Assembly (NCBI GenBank): GCA_023313575.1
Contig: JAJTTP010000009.1
Span: forward strand, 1,736,001 to 1,800,000
Length of the DNA: 64,000 nucleotides
Reading direction: 5' to 3'
Origin: Eutypella sp. D-1
Taxonomy: Eukaryota; Ascomycota; Sordariomycetes; Xylariales; Diatrypaceae
Part shown: positions 25,175 to 37,008 of the stretch, piece after piece
Numbering within the stretch: the stretch's first letter is position 1
Layout: each line of letters opens with the position of its first letter
The notes under the pieces: model-generated
Told to the model about the DNA's origin: nothing
Seen by the model: only the letters and a program-made list of their open reading frames with translations
The model's database searches: none
Program-made: the position numbers and the translations under genes

Positions 25175-25937
25175 CCCTGGGTTTGCGCTAGCGTGGTATT
25201 TAAGGTTCGATGAGAGGGCAAAGCCGGAAATTGAGTATTTGTGATGATTTAGGGTGGTGGAAGGGTGAACGGCTGAGTCTTATTCCATCGGAATACCGCG
25301 TGTTAAGTGGTTTAACGCATTGCAATTCGAGTTAAGATATAAGAGATCCTCATGCGTTGTTGGCCTATAGTCGACTTAGAGGCAAGAATATGAACTGGCC
25401 CTGCTTAATTCATTTATAGAGATTGCACAGCGAGGTACTGGTGAGCAAGGATAGAAAAGTATTGATACGTATACAAACCCCGCCATCCTACCACCCTCCA
25501 AGTACTCATCCCCTCACATACTGCCTCCGTAATGCCACAGCTTAGGTACCGCTCCGCAAGAATACACTCCGATCTTAATTTCACGGAAAGAGAGGGTTAT
25601 CCGCGAGGCAAGGTTAGCAGTTCCAGAGCAAAATGTTCATAATAAAGCTGCCGAAAGTTCTCATAATACTCTACCGGAAATACATAAAGTGACCAGAAGA
25701 CAGAATTGGCTGAAAAACCTAACCATGCTTCACTCTGATATGCCCTGGAAGCGCTCGCTGAGAAAAAAAAGTAATAACGCCGTTCGCAGCCGCCCTTATG
25801 AAGAACCCGAGTTGCCTATGCCAATAAAAACCCCTATAGCACTCATTTTTATCCAAATAAGTTTCCATTTTCCTTTTCCTTTCCGGACCCAAACATCCGG
25901 GGATGCCATTGGGTCATTGGCGCGTTGCATTTTTCCA
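25175..25937. other. Intergenic region
   Basis: This is AT-richer DNA between two minus-strand genes. Nothing recognisable was seen. Confidence 0.4.
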
Positions 25938-26561
25938 CTACAGGCCCAGCTTGTGCTTCTTGACGCGGGGGAAGACGCCGACGACGAGCAGCACGACGAC
26001 GACGATCATGGCCCAGAGCTTGAGGCCGAGGGCGGCGATCACGAAATCGGTCTGGGTGGCGGAAAGGACGGTGGCGGCGTAGAGCAGGAGCAGGCCGTAG
26101 CCGCTGGCGCGGTGGTACTTCCAGACGCTGCGAGCGTTGGCGTCGCCGCCGTAGAGGGCGGGAGTGGCCCACATGGTGAAGCCGACGAGGACCTGGAGCA
26201 GCTGCCAGACGGACGCGATGACGCCCAGGTAGGCGTGCACGGAGTGGAAGTGTGCGAGCCCGCCCTGCACCTTGTTGGCCTCGATGGCGCCGACGCCGAC
26301 GACGAAGCACACCAGCGCCGCCGCGTTGAGCCCCGCGTGCACCCGCGCCCCGACCTTCTTCTGCGCCCCCGTGTGCGTCGGCTGCAGGATCAGGATGCCT
26401 TGAATGAGGATGGCGAGCCCGAGCGACTGTGCCAGCGGGTGTACCGAGAACAGCGCCGGCGGCTTGTTGAGAAACACCGATGCCCACACCGAGGCGACGA
26501 GGAGGATCGACGCGGCCTCCGCGAGAACGGCGGTCCCTGATGAATATATGAGCTTTACCAT
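25938..26561 (-). CDS. Cytochrome b561-type transmembrane protein
   Basis: A single exon encodes 207 residues starting at an ATG at 26561. It is strongly hydrophobic with about six membrane helices. The layout fits the cytochrome b561 superfamily of transmembrane electron carriers, which bind two b-haems through conserved histidines on the central helices. Candidate ligands are His 41 (FSVHPLAQ), His 75 (VHAGLN), His 106 or 109 (HFHSVHAYLG) and His 150 (KYHRASGYG). The C-terminus is basic (RVKKHKLGL) and should face the cytosol. No DOMON or reductase domain is attached, so it is the minimal form. In such proteins electrons usually come from ascorbate or a similar donor; the fungal donor is unknown. 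Its membrane (vacuole, plasma membrane or ER) cannot be told from sequence. Confidence 0.82.
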   Translation of the reverse strand: MVKLIYSSGTAVLAEAASILLVASVWASVFLNKPPALFSVHPLAQSLGLAILIQGILILQPTHTGAQKKVGARVHAGLNAAALVCFVVGVGAIEANKVQGGLAHFHSVHAYLGVIASVWQLLQVLVGFTMWATPALYGGDANARSVWKYHRASGYGLLLLYAATVLSATQTDFVIAALGLKLWAMIVVVVLLVVGVFPRVKKHKLGL

Positions 26562-29029
26562 TTTATTTTATATCTTGCTAGCCAGAGAGTATATATAGCT
26601 ACTGTAGGAGGGTAGGTGACAACATGAAAGAAATGCTCGTTCATTCTGGGGACTGAATAGCTTGTTTTAAAGTTAAGGAAGGGGCCAAATATGTCAAGAG
26701 GCAGGAAAGTTCAGTAACTGAAACGGAAGGATGGGGATGCTGACAAATTCCGTACTACGGGGGGAAGAGATCCATACCCAGGATGAAATTCCTAGCAATC
26801 GGGGCGTCGTCTGGCTGTGTCGCGTCGCCCGGGCGGCCGAGAAGAGGCTCACTGTCTTCCCCGGCTCCCGGGGCGTGCTGGGGAATGCCCGTAGCGGATG
26901 CCATTGTCCTATTTGAGGGGATGCGACACTGTCGTTTCCAATTGTGTGAATTTAACCGGCGAGCTAACCAATTCCCAGGGTAGTTCAGCGAATATGGTGA
27001 GCTGAGGGAGAAGGAAGATGTGGATGGGACCTGTGGAGTAGCTCGTCTAGACTCTACTTTTTATGATGTTTCAGGAGGATTCAAACTTTGGATGTGAACT
27101 TTAGTCCAAAAAAAGAGGTCTTTTTAAATCTAGTTGCCTAGTTGCGTAGCTGAATAATGCGGCTGGCTGTCTTTTGCCCAGTCCGATTCCCTTTCCTTCT
27201 TCTTATCTCGTAGGATTGCTTAAAAGGCTGATTAAAAAAGTAAAAGTAAAGGAAGTGTAGGTCATCGATGACGAACATGGCGAGCTCTGTTCAGCTGACC
27301 TATGGGAGGGCTCTTATTCCTCAGCGCCGAATCACCGACCCCCGAGTCCCCTGTACTAGGCATGTAGGGTCGTCTTTTAGCGCGGGGTAGCCCTGTAGAT
27401 GTCCCGAACACCCCCAGCCTGGGGTCTTAGCGGTATGCAATAACCCCCGACCTCCGACTGCCCCCCCCCTGCCAGCCCTGGAGAGCACTCGCTGGCTTGA
27501 ACGCTGAATCATAAGCCAATAGGTAGTCTGATTCGAGGCGTTAATTTCATGGTTCATTTTGAACTCTTCCAGCTGCGTAAGTTCGTCAGTAATTATATAC
27601 GTATTTATATACTGTGAGGAAACTAGACGTCATTTATAAAGGCTGTGTCGCTCAGTCGACAGAGGTGACGTCGGCATGTCAAACCGTGTCTATTTCGTCT
27701 TGCTGATGTCTGTGGCGTCAGTTGGCTAAGCCTATCGCCTGCCGAGCTCCGAGGTCCCGTACGTTATATGATGATGACCGACTTGGGAATATAGGATGGA
27801 GGCATGTAAGCTGGTAAGGTCTTACGCCTGGACTTATAGAATCACTCCGATAAGGCACTATGTAGCAGTATTTAAATAGCCCTAGGTAAACTGCAAGCCC
27901 GCCCTTTAAAAGCCGGATATGCAGCTGCCTCGGATAAACATATTTGTGTAGGTATGGTAAGTTCCCATGTAACGAAAATGACGGAATGAGGTGGCAGCAC
28001 CCGCAATGTTCCGGGACCCCACCAGCTCCTACTAGAACGTTTCTTACCAGCCGACGAGCCGCATCCTCTTCTATATATGTCTGTCTAACGAGTGCGGGGT
28101 CCGACATCTGCGGGAGGGGAGACTGGGCGGTCTCCCGCTGAGGAAGGGCCACGTGAGCTCCGGATGGAGTACTTACTACCTAGGTAGCCGTGCTATACGA
28201 CATGTCTATGACAGCTCCTCAAGCAGGAAGGCATGTTCTAGCTTCCATTGGAGCAGTTTCGAAACCGTTCATTACTTAGCGAGGGAGGCGAGATGAGGTC
28301 GGTGGAAGGACAAGCATTTGGTAGCCGGTAGCGGTGCAGTAGATCGTAGACTTGAAGGTGCGGGGGCGGGGACCCGCGGAGGACACAATCCTAGCAAATA
28401 TCGGAAACGGGGGCTCTCACCCGGGAGACGCCCGTTGCCTAAGTATGGGATTGCTCTCTATTTTCTGTGTGTCGGAGTTTGTACGATTGTTTTTGATAAT
28501 ACACAGCTAGTCATAAGTAAGATAGACATATGGATATATATTTCATACATTCGAGTAATAGTGTATGCATACCTAACTACCTAAGCAGGTCCAGATCTAC
28601 CTACTTTGCGGGACAACATATCACACAGGATTGGGAAGATAATAATATGTCAATCGGGAAATGACTGACTGCCGTGACGATGATGTGTGGTCCCAATCCC
28701 GATGATCAAGAACTACCTAAACAGGCGTATTTGGAGTATCTATGGATGCCAATGTAATTACATAATGTGCCACCTATACACATACGTAAGTCAGTAAGCA
28801 CCGCCCAAGGAAACCTACTAAAATATTCACATTCTCGGTTTAGACAACCCGTTCTACCTTCCTATATCGTGAGGGCCACCTATACACCTACGTAGGCATT
28901 CCAGATTCATTCATCGCTCTCCAACGAACCCAACGACGAGAAACGAAGGCCCCGCGATCACGGACATCATACAGAGGCCCTATTACCTGAGGAATTACCT
29001 AACATATCAGCGGCCAAGGGGCCTTAGCG

Positions 29030-29035
29030 TTATCG
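29030..29035 (-). promoter_or_regulatory. Candidate GATA (HGATAR) site upstream of allantoicase
   Basis: The minus-strand word CGATAA matches the HGATAR target of fungal nitrogen regulators (AreA/NIT2), 419 bp upstream of the allantoicase ATG. The match is short and common by chance. Confidence 0.3.
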
Positions 29036-29215
29036 GGACCGGCCGACGATACGATATACAGTTAGTGAAGTGGCATGCAGCAAGAGACGGGGGCCTTCAA
29101 GGTTTGCCCCTCCATATCCCCATACTATAGCAACAACACAACCCAAAAAACCCCACCATCGAAGGTTGGGACGACTTCGGCGGCGGCGCGACCGTAATAA
29201 GGGGGCCACACTACG

Positions 29216-29222
29216 AGATAAG
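29216..29222 (+). promoter_or_regulatory. Candidate GATA site (AGATAAG) upstream of allantoicase
   Basis: AGATAAG, a strong form of the AreA/NIT2 GATA target, lies about 230 bp before the allantoicase start. Purine-catabolic genes are known to be under nitrogen-metabolite control in Neurospora and Aspergillus. Use of this site here is inference. Confidence 0.4.
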
Positions 29223-29453
29223 GTTGCACTACCAGGCAACCGGGTAAAATTTCCAGCTCAGCGCTTTGTTGTAGACGGGACTACATAAGTAGCCTCAATT
29301 CAACCACCTGGATTAGCAGTTTTAGCAGAGTAGCAGATTCAGACACTTCGCTTTCTTAGAACTTTGTAGAAAAGAAAAATTACGAACCTACGTCCTCCCC
29401 TCACACACACATCAACGCATCACGAAAATTTTATTAGATACCACACTGCCATC

Positions 29454-30628
29454 ATGGAGGATTACGGGTATGAGGTGGCCGCTGTCAAGGCGACTCGTGT
29501 CCCTTCTGACGACATCGACAAGACCTTCCGGTCGAGCTACATCGGTAAGTGAGGTGCCCGGAGGTGGTTAACTCTCTCGTGGTGCAAAACCAGGCGACGT
29601 CTGGTCAGTTGCGTCCTGGTTTATCGGCGGGCTAACACTAATTCCACCGAATAGACTTGATATCCAGTGCCCTGGGCGGCAAGGTCCTCGGGGTTTCGGA
29701 CGAGTGGTTCGCGGAGGCGAACAACCTCCTGACGCCCACGCCCGCCATAAGGCAGCCCGGCAAGATGGTCTACACGGGCGCCTGGTACGACGGCTGGGAG
29801 ACGCGGAGGCACAACACCGAGCCCTTCGACTGGGTCGTCGTGCGGCTGGGCGTCGCCTCCGGGACCGTTGCCGGCATCGAGGTCGACACGGCGCACTTCT
29901 CCGGCAACCATGCGCCGGCAATCTCCGTCGAGGGGTGTTTCAGCCAGGACGACAACGAGGTCCTGTCCTGGAAGGGCGGCCGGGGCAAGTGGGAGCCCAT
30001 CCTGGGCATCCACGAGTGCGGGCCCAAGGAGCGCTTCAGTTGGAATCTCGACGAGCCCACGGCCAAGCAGTACACGCACGTGCGGCTCAACATGTACCCG
30101 GACGGCGGCATCGCGCGGTTCCGGCTGTTCGGCCACGCGGTCCCGGTTTTCCCCGAGGACAAGGAGGCCATCTTCGACCTGGCGGCCGCACAGAACGGTG
30201 GCGTGGCCGTCTCCTGCAGCGACCAGCACTTCGGCACCAAGGACAACCTGATCCTGCCGGGCCGCGGCAAGGACATGGGAGACGGCTGGGAGACGGCGCG
30301 GTCCAGAGGCAAGGATCACGTCGACTGGGCGATTATCCGCCTGGGCGCGCCGGCGTTCATCCAGAGCTTCGTCATCGACACGGCGCACTTCCGCGGCAAC
30401 TTCCCCCAGAAGTCCAAGGTCGACGCCATCGACTGGAAGGGCGACGGGGAGCCGGGGCCGGACGCGGAGGGGTGGGTCCAGGTCCTCGAACCCATCAAGT
30501 GCGGGCCGGATAAGGAGCACGAGGCTCCTAGCGCCGTGCAGGACAAGCGCTTTACTCACGTGAAGCTGACCATCATTCCGGACGGTGGTGTGAAGCGGCT
30601 CCGCGTCCTGGCTAAGCGCGCTGTCTAA
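29454..30628 (+). CDS. Allantoicase (allantoate amidinohydrolase)
   Basis: Exons 29454-29544 and 29655-30628 encode 354 residues. Allantoicase (EC 3.5.3.4) hydrolyses allantoate to ureidoglycolate and urea in purine breakdown, letting the fungus use purines as nitrogen source. The protein shows the family's two tandem jelly-roll repeats. Repeat one has VSDEWFAEANNLL, YDGWETRRHN, WVVVRLG and VDTAHFSGN. Repeat two has CSDQHFGTKDNLI, MGDGWETARSR, WAIIRLG and IDTAHFRGN. The internal duplication is visible directly. Length fits the family. The intron (29545-29654) falls after residue 30 with phase 1. The promoter holds GATA words. The antisense strand carries a 354-codon spurious frame because of the GC-rich codon pattern. 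Confidence 0.96.
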
Positions 30629-31698
30629 GGCTCCAGGGTTATATACTACTTTACGGTGGTGGAATGCGAGAACTGTGTAAAGCATTAACGATAAGGCGCA
30701 CCCATATACATGTTGATCTTAGCATTGACCACATAAGCTTGGCGATGAGACGATAAGATGTGCATACTTGACACCGCTTGCTTGCTATGTACTGTGAGAT
30801 ATAATACTAACTAGTAGGGCCCAGCCTCGTTGCACCCCTTTCCCATGTAAGCCATAAAGGGGGGAATTAGTAGTCGTACTAAGCGTAGTGACAAATACTT
30901 TCATCATTTGATCTGGGCCTATAATGCCTACTTTAAGTAGGTAGGATGATAAGTATCCGGTGATGAACGTGGTAATAGAGCCCTCCATCATCAGGATACT
31001 TGCTACTATTTTAAAAGGTGATTGTATTTCAAGTCAGGTAGGTACTAACTAACTACAGGAGGAACATAATAACCTGGTGGATAAAGACAAATGTTCAAGA
31101 TGGAAATGTGAAGAAGTATAAAGGAGTAAGGTAACTATGGCTTACTAGTAAACATTCACGTAACCTTTGAAAGCAAGTGACCTTGGCAACTTGGCAAGAG
31201 ACATCTGGTATATATGCATTGTGCATGAACCATATATAGCAGTTTATCGGGGTTTAAAACTTTACGTAGTTGCTATGGTAGTCGGTATGAAGTACATACA
31301 TACTTCTTTCCCGTTATGAGTCTTGTGCACCCAACTGACGAGCCAAGTAGCCTAACCAACCTAGTTACTACGTACTATTACCTGAAAGACTGCCTAAAGG
31401 AACGCTATTACCCTTCTAAGGTTGACATTATCCATGCAATCCCCCCCATGAAATCCCCCGTCATAGCATTCCGCCTTACCTGTTTTGCCTGTACAAGTTA
31501 ACTTTCTCCCAAGACATATCCAAGACAACCCGGGACAATCCACTGCATTATTGACTTGACACTGACCCTACCCAAGTTGCCAAGTACCTAACCTAGGCAT
31601 ATAGTAGGAAATTGACGACGTACGATAACAAAGGGCTTATAGTTAAAAAAAACAACAACAACAACCGGATTCTCAACCCACTATCCGATCCTTATATG

Positions 31699-31734
<36 letters not shown>

Positions 31735-31889
31735 AGAAGGAAAGGAAGGAAAGTAGGAACAGCAGGAAAAAAGCAGGAACCTAAGTAGGGAGAGCCCGGC
31801 CTTACCAAGCATGGTTTCAAGGGCCATCATCAACTCTCTCATACACACCCGATCATAGCCTAAGTTGAGGAAAAGAAAGCCATGCAATC
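30629..31889. other. Intergenic region, 1.3 kb
   Basis: This is AT-rich DNA with scattered CTAGGTA words and a (GA)n microsatellite at 31702-31731. No gene was seen. Confidence 0.5.
31702..31731. repeat. (GA)n microsatellite
   Basis: About 15 GA units, roughly 160 bp before the start of the ankyrin-DIL gene, in its presumed promoter or 5' UTR. Confidence 0.95.
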
Positions 31890-34774
31890 ATGGATCTTGG
31901 GATCTCAGACGGCGGGGGTTTTGCCGGGGACGACATGGAGCATCAACAGACCAAGAAGTCTATAGAATTACCATCCGACCTGCCGAAATCTCTAGATGAT
32001 CGAAGAAGACAGCCTGTAGAGCTTCCTCCCGAGACTGAATTCTACGATGGCTGGCAGGGTAAGCAAGCATCTTCTTCCCCCCCCCCCCTTTCTTTTTTTT
32101 CTTTTTTCCTTTTTTCCCTCCCTCCCCGTCTTGTCTGTCTTCTTGTCTGTCTTACCTATGTGTTTCCCCTTGTAACCAGTCTGTGTCCCCTTGATGTCCA
32201 TGTCCCATGTCCCATCCCATGTCCCATGTTCATCCTACATTCTGTCCAACATGAAGGCGATGGGTCAAATGACGGACACAATCAATATTACAAGACAAGA
32301 CATGACAAATTGCTAAAACCCAGAATCTAAACAGGCCAGTCCCAATTCTTAACCACCCCAATAGTCGCGAAACCCCTCGCATTCGATAACCTCACCCTAG
32401 ATGACCCTAACTACTCCGAAGACTTGACGAAAGGCATGCCCGATAGCGATACCCGACTTATGGAAATGCTTGCGGCACAGGCACAACACCATGGGGGAAC
32501 CTTTGAGGACGAGAACGCCATCGCAACCGACGAGAAACTCTCCGACGACGAGAAGCGGAGTATGCTACAGAAAGCCCTAACCATGTCCGCCAGCAACGGT
32601 GATATTGAACACGTCAAGACGATATTAGAAGGAAAGGCCCGACCTTTCGTCGATATCAATGCGGAAGACGAGGATGGAACCCCTCCGCTGGTCTACGCAA
32701 GCTGCTTTGTTAGTCCGGAGGCCAAATCAACACCTCATACCTTGGAAGGATGGCTGACCAGATATAGGGCCATGAAAACGTAGTACAGGCTTTAGTAGAT
32801 GCCGGTGTCGATGTGAATAAGCAGGACCGGAATCACTGGAGCGCCTTGATGTGGGCTATGACCAACAGGCATAAGGGGATAGCCAAGATCCTTCTTGACA
32901 ACGGCGCTTCTCCAGAAGCTAAAACCTCCTCTGGAAGAACTGCCTTCGACTTCGTGCCCCCTGATAGCGACATGTCCTTCTATCTCCACGACAACGGTTA
33001 CAACATCGGCAACGCTGGTGTCACCGACGACTTCTACAGCCCTGGCTTCTCTCAAGATAGGTTCGAGGAAGAAATGGCTGAGAACGAAGTCCGTAGGCGG
33101 ATGATGATGGAAAGTGCCAGGGACCTGGAAGTCGATATCGGAAACATGGGCATTGATGACCAGCCAGAGGTAAGCTTTATACCAGAACCAGACTCCATCT
33201 CCAGACGGCCTTGCTAAGAAGAACAGTCCATGGACGAATTCGAGGATGAGCAACAAGAATTTGACTGGGCCCGTTGCCTCCATGACCAGATGTTCGTCTT
33301 CCAGGAAAGCGATCTTGATAGGATATTAGACATCGTCATTACGAATATGCAACCTCAACGATCACCCTCTCAGAAACCAGTTCCGGCCAACATGATATTC
33401 TTAAGCGCCCGATACGCTCACTACCATGCTAGCCACGATTTACTCAACAAGTTGCTCGTTACGGCCCATAATAAAATCAACGATATGGTTGAAAAGCACC
33501 AGTGGGATATGACCATTCTAGCATTCTGGATGTCGAACGCAACACTCTTGCTCCATTATCTAAAGAAGGACAATGGCCTAGTCGAAGCGACGACCGAATT
33601 CCAAGCCCAGCTTGCCGAGCTCATCAACGAGATATTTATCCTCATTGTCCGAGACGCCGAAAGACGTCTTGACAAGGTGTTAGACTCTGCCATGCTACAC
33701 CACGAGACGATTCCAGGCCTAGAAGACGTTACTTTCCAGCACGAATGGAAACTCTTCAAGCGGAAAAAAGAGGTGAAAGAGGAACCACTAGAGAAGCGGT
33801 TCCGGCCTCCGTCGCCTAAACAGCGTGCGAAGCCCGCACCCCGCAACGTGACCTCGCTCCTATCATCCACACTCTTCGTCCTTGACCTCTACGACATTCA
33901 CTCCGTCATCTCATCACAGATTATATCACAGTTGCTATATTGGCTTGGCGCGGAGCTCTTCAACAGAATCATGAACAACCGGAAATACCTAGCGAGGACA
34001 AAGGCGATGCAGATACGCATGAACGTATCCGTGTTGGAGGAGTGGGCCCGGACGAACAACCGAATACCAGAGCATTATGAACACGGTGAAACTAACGCGT
34101 CGGGTGAAACCACGGTAGAGGCCGCCCGGCGACACCTCGCGCCTGTGATCCAGCTTCTGCAGTGGCTTCAGTGCTTCTCGTCGCTGGATCCGAACGACCT
34201 CGAGGCCCTGGTGGGAACACTGCAGCAGCTGAAGCGGCTAAGCCCACAGCAGCTGATTTACACGGCCAAGAACTACCGCCTGGAGGTCGGCGAGAAGGGC
34301 CTTCCGAAGAGTGCCATGAAGTACCTGGACGCGATCCAGAAGGAGGCAGAAATTCGGAGGGATCGAAGGAGGACGATGCCACCGCAGGATGGCAGCGTGC
34401 CCTCAACACCGACGAGGAGCTTCCACGAAATCGCGGCAATGGCGGAGACGCCCAAAAGCCTACAGGGAACTCCCGACCTCCTCTCCGGTGGCGGCGCCGA
34501 CGACGACGAAGACGACATGGCGCCGCCGGGCCTGAACCTAGACCCGTCAATGATGTTGCCCTTCACCCTGCCGTCTGTGACAGATATGCTGGTGTCGTAT
34601 GGCGCCGGGTTCGGCGGCCTCAACCGCGAGAGGGAGAAGAAGTACATCCCGAACATCCCGGCCGAGTTCCTGGAGAAGCTGGAGGCCGGGGGCAGCGGAG
34701 GCGGCAGCGCCTCGTCGCTGCACAGGCAGCCGCTGTACGGGCAGAGAGACTGGGAGAATGAGGTCGTCCCTTGA
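31890..34774 (+). CDS. Ankyrin-repeat and DIL (dilute) domain protein
   Basis: Exons 31890-32058, 32335-32708, 32768-33169 and 33227-34774 give 830 residues. The first intron could instead end at 32364, removing 10 residues with the frame kept. Residues about 100-250 hold ankyrin repeats, including GHENVVQALVDAGVDVNKQD and HKGIAKILLDNGASPEAK. Residues about 390-700 form a DIL domain, the globular cargo-binding module of class V myosins, with SLLSSTLFVLDLYDIH, ISQLLYWLGAELFNRIM and VLEEWAR. This ankyrin-DIL pairing without a motor is a known fungal architecture; the role, perhaps vesicle or organelle tethering, is inferred. The C-terminus (GREREKKYIPNIP region) is Gly/Ser-rich. Introns 3 and 4 are 57-59 nt. 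The first is long and holds a C12 run next to T8. Confidence 0.9.
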
Positions 34775-35323
34775 AATAGATCAGAGTTGTAGCCAGCCTA
34801 GTCAAGTTTCCTATAGACGAGACAAGATGAGACGAGACGACATCAGAAGAGAAAGCGATGTTTGAGTCGAATTTTTTTTTTAAAGATACCTGAGTTCGCA
34901 GTATGTAGTAGTAATAATCCAAAAGAGAACTGAAATTCAGGTACCACTCATATAATCCATCCTCTCTGTATTCACAGGTATGGATGTGGTTCGTATCATG
35001 CAAGCCTCTTGCCTCTGATTGTTCATTTGTTACGCACTAGTAACTGAAGCTATAATTGCATGACGACCTTATAGGTGTCTATTGGTCTTATCGCAGTCAT
35101 CCATTCCCCATGGTCCATATACGCCGCGGTAGTGCCGCCATCCCCTGTAACCAAATATGCCCACATGGGACCGTATACGAACACCAATTGATCATTGTAG
35201 CAACCGATTGGGCTACCACAGTCATCCGTAGCTTCATGGTCCATGTGGACGCAACCACCACCCTGAATCGACCATATCATACCTGGGACCCCAGAAAAAC
35301 ACTCCAGGTCCCCAGAACACGAG

Positions 35324-35347
35324 GCTGACCCGTCTGCTGACCCGTCT
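35324..35347. repeat. 12-bp perfect tandem duplication
   Basis: GCTGACCCGTCT occurs twice head to tail. Function unknown. Confidence 0.9.
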
Positions 35348-35774
35348 ATCCTAACCCCTTTCCCCCTCCCCCCCCGCCCCTACCCCCCGAGCTCCTCGTC
35401 ACAATTGTAGAGCACCAGCCCCGAGTATGGTTCCCCTACCGTGACCGAACTCTCCCTTCTACAATCTCGATCGTCCGGGTGGTTCCCGGCTCCACAAGCC
35501 CTAACGAAAAGAGCGGTGGTGGTGGTGATGGGGTTACACGGCGAGGGCGTGGCCGCTCAAACCTGGTTTTCAGGAGTATCCTCATGGCCCTAGACCAAGT
35601 CAGGACGGTCTTTTGGCGAGAAGTCAGGGGTTTGCCACTTTACTTGTAGAGAAACTCTACTCTGGACTCGTTGCTAAGACTTGGCGGGAGCTTTTTGGAC
35701 AAAAAGATCTTGTTCTAAAATTGCCATTTCCAAGGGGTACTCGCCACCAGGATACTCAATGTCGGACACTGCCC

Positions 35775-35783
35775 TATATATAA
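35775..35783 (+). promoter_or_regulatory. TATA box for the secreted 317-aa protein
   Basis: TATATATAA lies 139 bp upstream of the ATG at 35914, a plausible distance allowing about 100 nt of 5' UTR. It suggests a TATA-driven, regulated promoter. Confidence 0.5.
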
Positions 35784-35913
35784 CGCGATCCTGCTGCTTC
35801 GACGGTTTAGACTTGGATTATCCATCTCACAGAGCCAGACAACCAGAGATCACCTCTTAGCCTGCCACGTTCCATCTATTCTGCACATCTTCAAGAAGCA
35901 CACCAACTGCATC

Positions 35914-37008
35914 ATGGCCATGGCACTCGTCTTCTTTTCTTCTTTCCTCGCCGTGACCTTGGCCCAGACTCCCACGGCGACGGCACCCATCATCATCAAT
36001 GAGGGCCCCACGGCGCGGTGCTACGATTGGTTCGCCGAGCCGTCGGGCAACGCGCACCCGCCGATCTCCGAGAGCGAGGGCTGCGCCGGGGCGGACCAAT
36101 ACGGGCACTTCAACCTGGCGACCTACGGGTGGCAGTACCCGTCAGAGTGGCAGACGTCGCCGGGCTACGCGGGCTCCGTGCTCGGGGATGGCGGCGGCGC
36201 GCCCCTGACGGTGTCGCTGACCAACAACGCCAAGGATACCGCTTGCGACCGCGCCCTTGAGGTCAACCTCTCCTACGACTACCCCGGCGCCGCCCTCTAC
36301 GCCAACGTCAGCTCCCTCGACCTCATGGCCTACGACACCATCATCATCGAGTATGACGTCTTGATCACCGCTGCTACCACATCTATGTCGGACTGTCGGT
36401 GCGTGCACGAAGGCCAGTCCATCTGCCCGAGCTGGTGGAAGTCCCAGCTTATGACCGATATCCTGTGAGTGCCCCAACTCCCCCTATACCAACTGAAGAT
36501 CCCGACTGAAGCTAAAAAATTCACCGTCACGTTACGTTCGCAGATTCTACCAGGGGCCGTCCGAAGCGCAGGACTTCAACGTGATCTCCGTGCGGAACTT
36601 CGACCCGCAGAACAACGGCTTCAGCGAGTGGGAGACCGACGACGGCTACCGGGTGCAGTTCAGCGACGGCCAGATCGCCCCGACGGCCGGCGCCACCGCG
36701 CACGTGGAGCTGGACGCTAAGTACCTGATCCACAAGTACAGCCAGGAGCTTTGCCAGGGCGACGGCCTCCGGGGCCCCATCTACATGCGTGCCATCCAGT
36801 TCGTCATGAAGGGCACCGGCACCGACATGTCCGTGGAAATCAAGAATGTCAAGGCGAATGCGTTTAAGTACGCGCCGGGCACTTTCACGTCTACTTCTGT
36901 TACGCCTGGTGTGTACTTACTTACATGTCTGCCCTCTCTGTCCGGGAGATGTCTCGCTGACCTGATCTAGGAACGGCCCCTACGTATTGCCCGCCGGGGA
37001 GAAATTAA
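35914..37008 (+). CDS. Secreted protein of unknown family, 317 aa
   Basis: Exons 35914-36464, 36544-36908 and 36971-37008 join in phase to give 317 residues. I do not recognise the family. Residues 1-17 are a signal peptide (hydrophobic run FFSSFLAVTLA, then Gln), so the mature protein starts near QTPTATAP. The mature part is rich in aromatic residues, Gly, Ser and Thr, with alternating hydrophobic strands (for example YDTIIIEYDVLI and VISVRNFD) that suggest a beta-sandwich like a carbohydrate-binding module. It has a CRC pair in SDCRCVHEG and other cysteines that could form disulphides, and at least two N-glycosylation sequons (NLS, NVS). The last exon codes only 12 residues. A six-cysteine secreted peptide gene lies 585 bp downstream on the other strand. 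An extracellular role is likely; substrate or host binding is speculation. Confidence 0.8.

Larger units (their letters stand above)
26562..29453. other. Intergenic region, 2.9 kb
   Basis: These are divergent upstream regions of the cytochrome b561 gene and allantoicase. There is no intact gene. A possible short coding relic lies at 27970-28107 on the minus strand (see findings). GATA-type sites occur near allantoicase. The GC level is uneven, with a C/G-rich island near 27400-27480. Confidence 0.45.
34775..35913. other. Intergenic region with degenerate repeats and a TATA box
   Basis: This region holds a degenerate repeat around CATGG(T/G)(C/A)C(C/A) words near 35109, 35164 and 35235, a perfect 12-bp tandem (GCTGACCCGTCT, 35324-35347), and the promoter of the secreted-protein gene. 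No gene was identified. Confidence 0.45.

Noticed and set aside
27321..27557. Minus-strand 78-codon frame in a GC-rich island
   Set aside because: No signal peptide, domain or splice partner. Composition follows the local GC content.
29621..30685. Long minus-strand open frame (354 codons) opposite allantoicase
   Set aside because: The sense strand matches a known enzyme with internal repeats. The antisense frame is a by-product of GC-rich third codon positions and has no family features.
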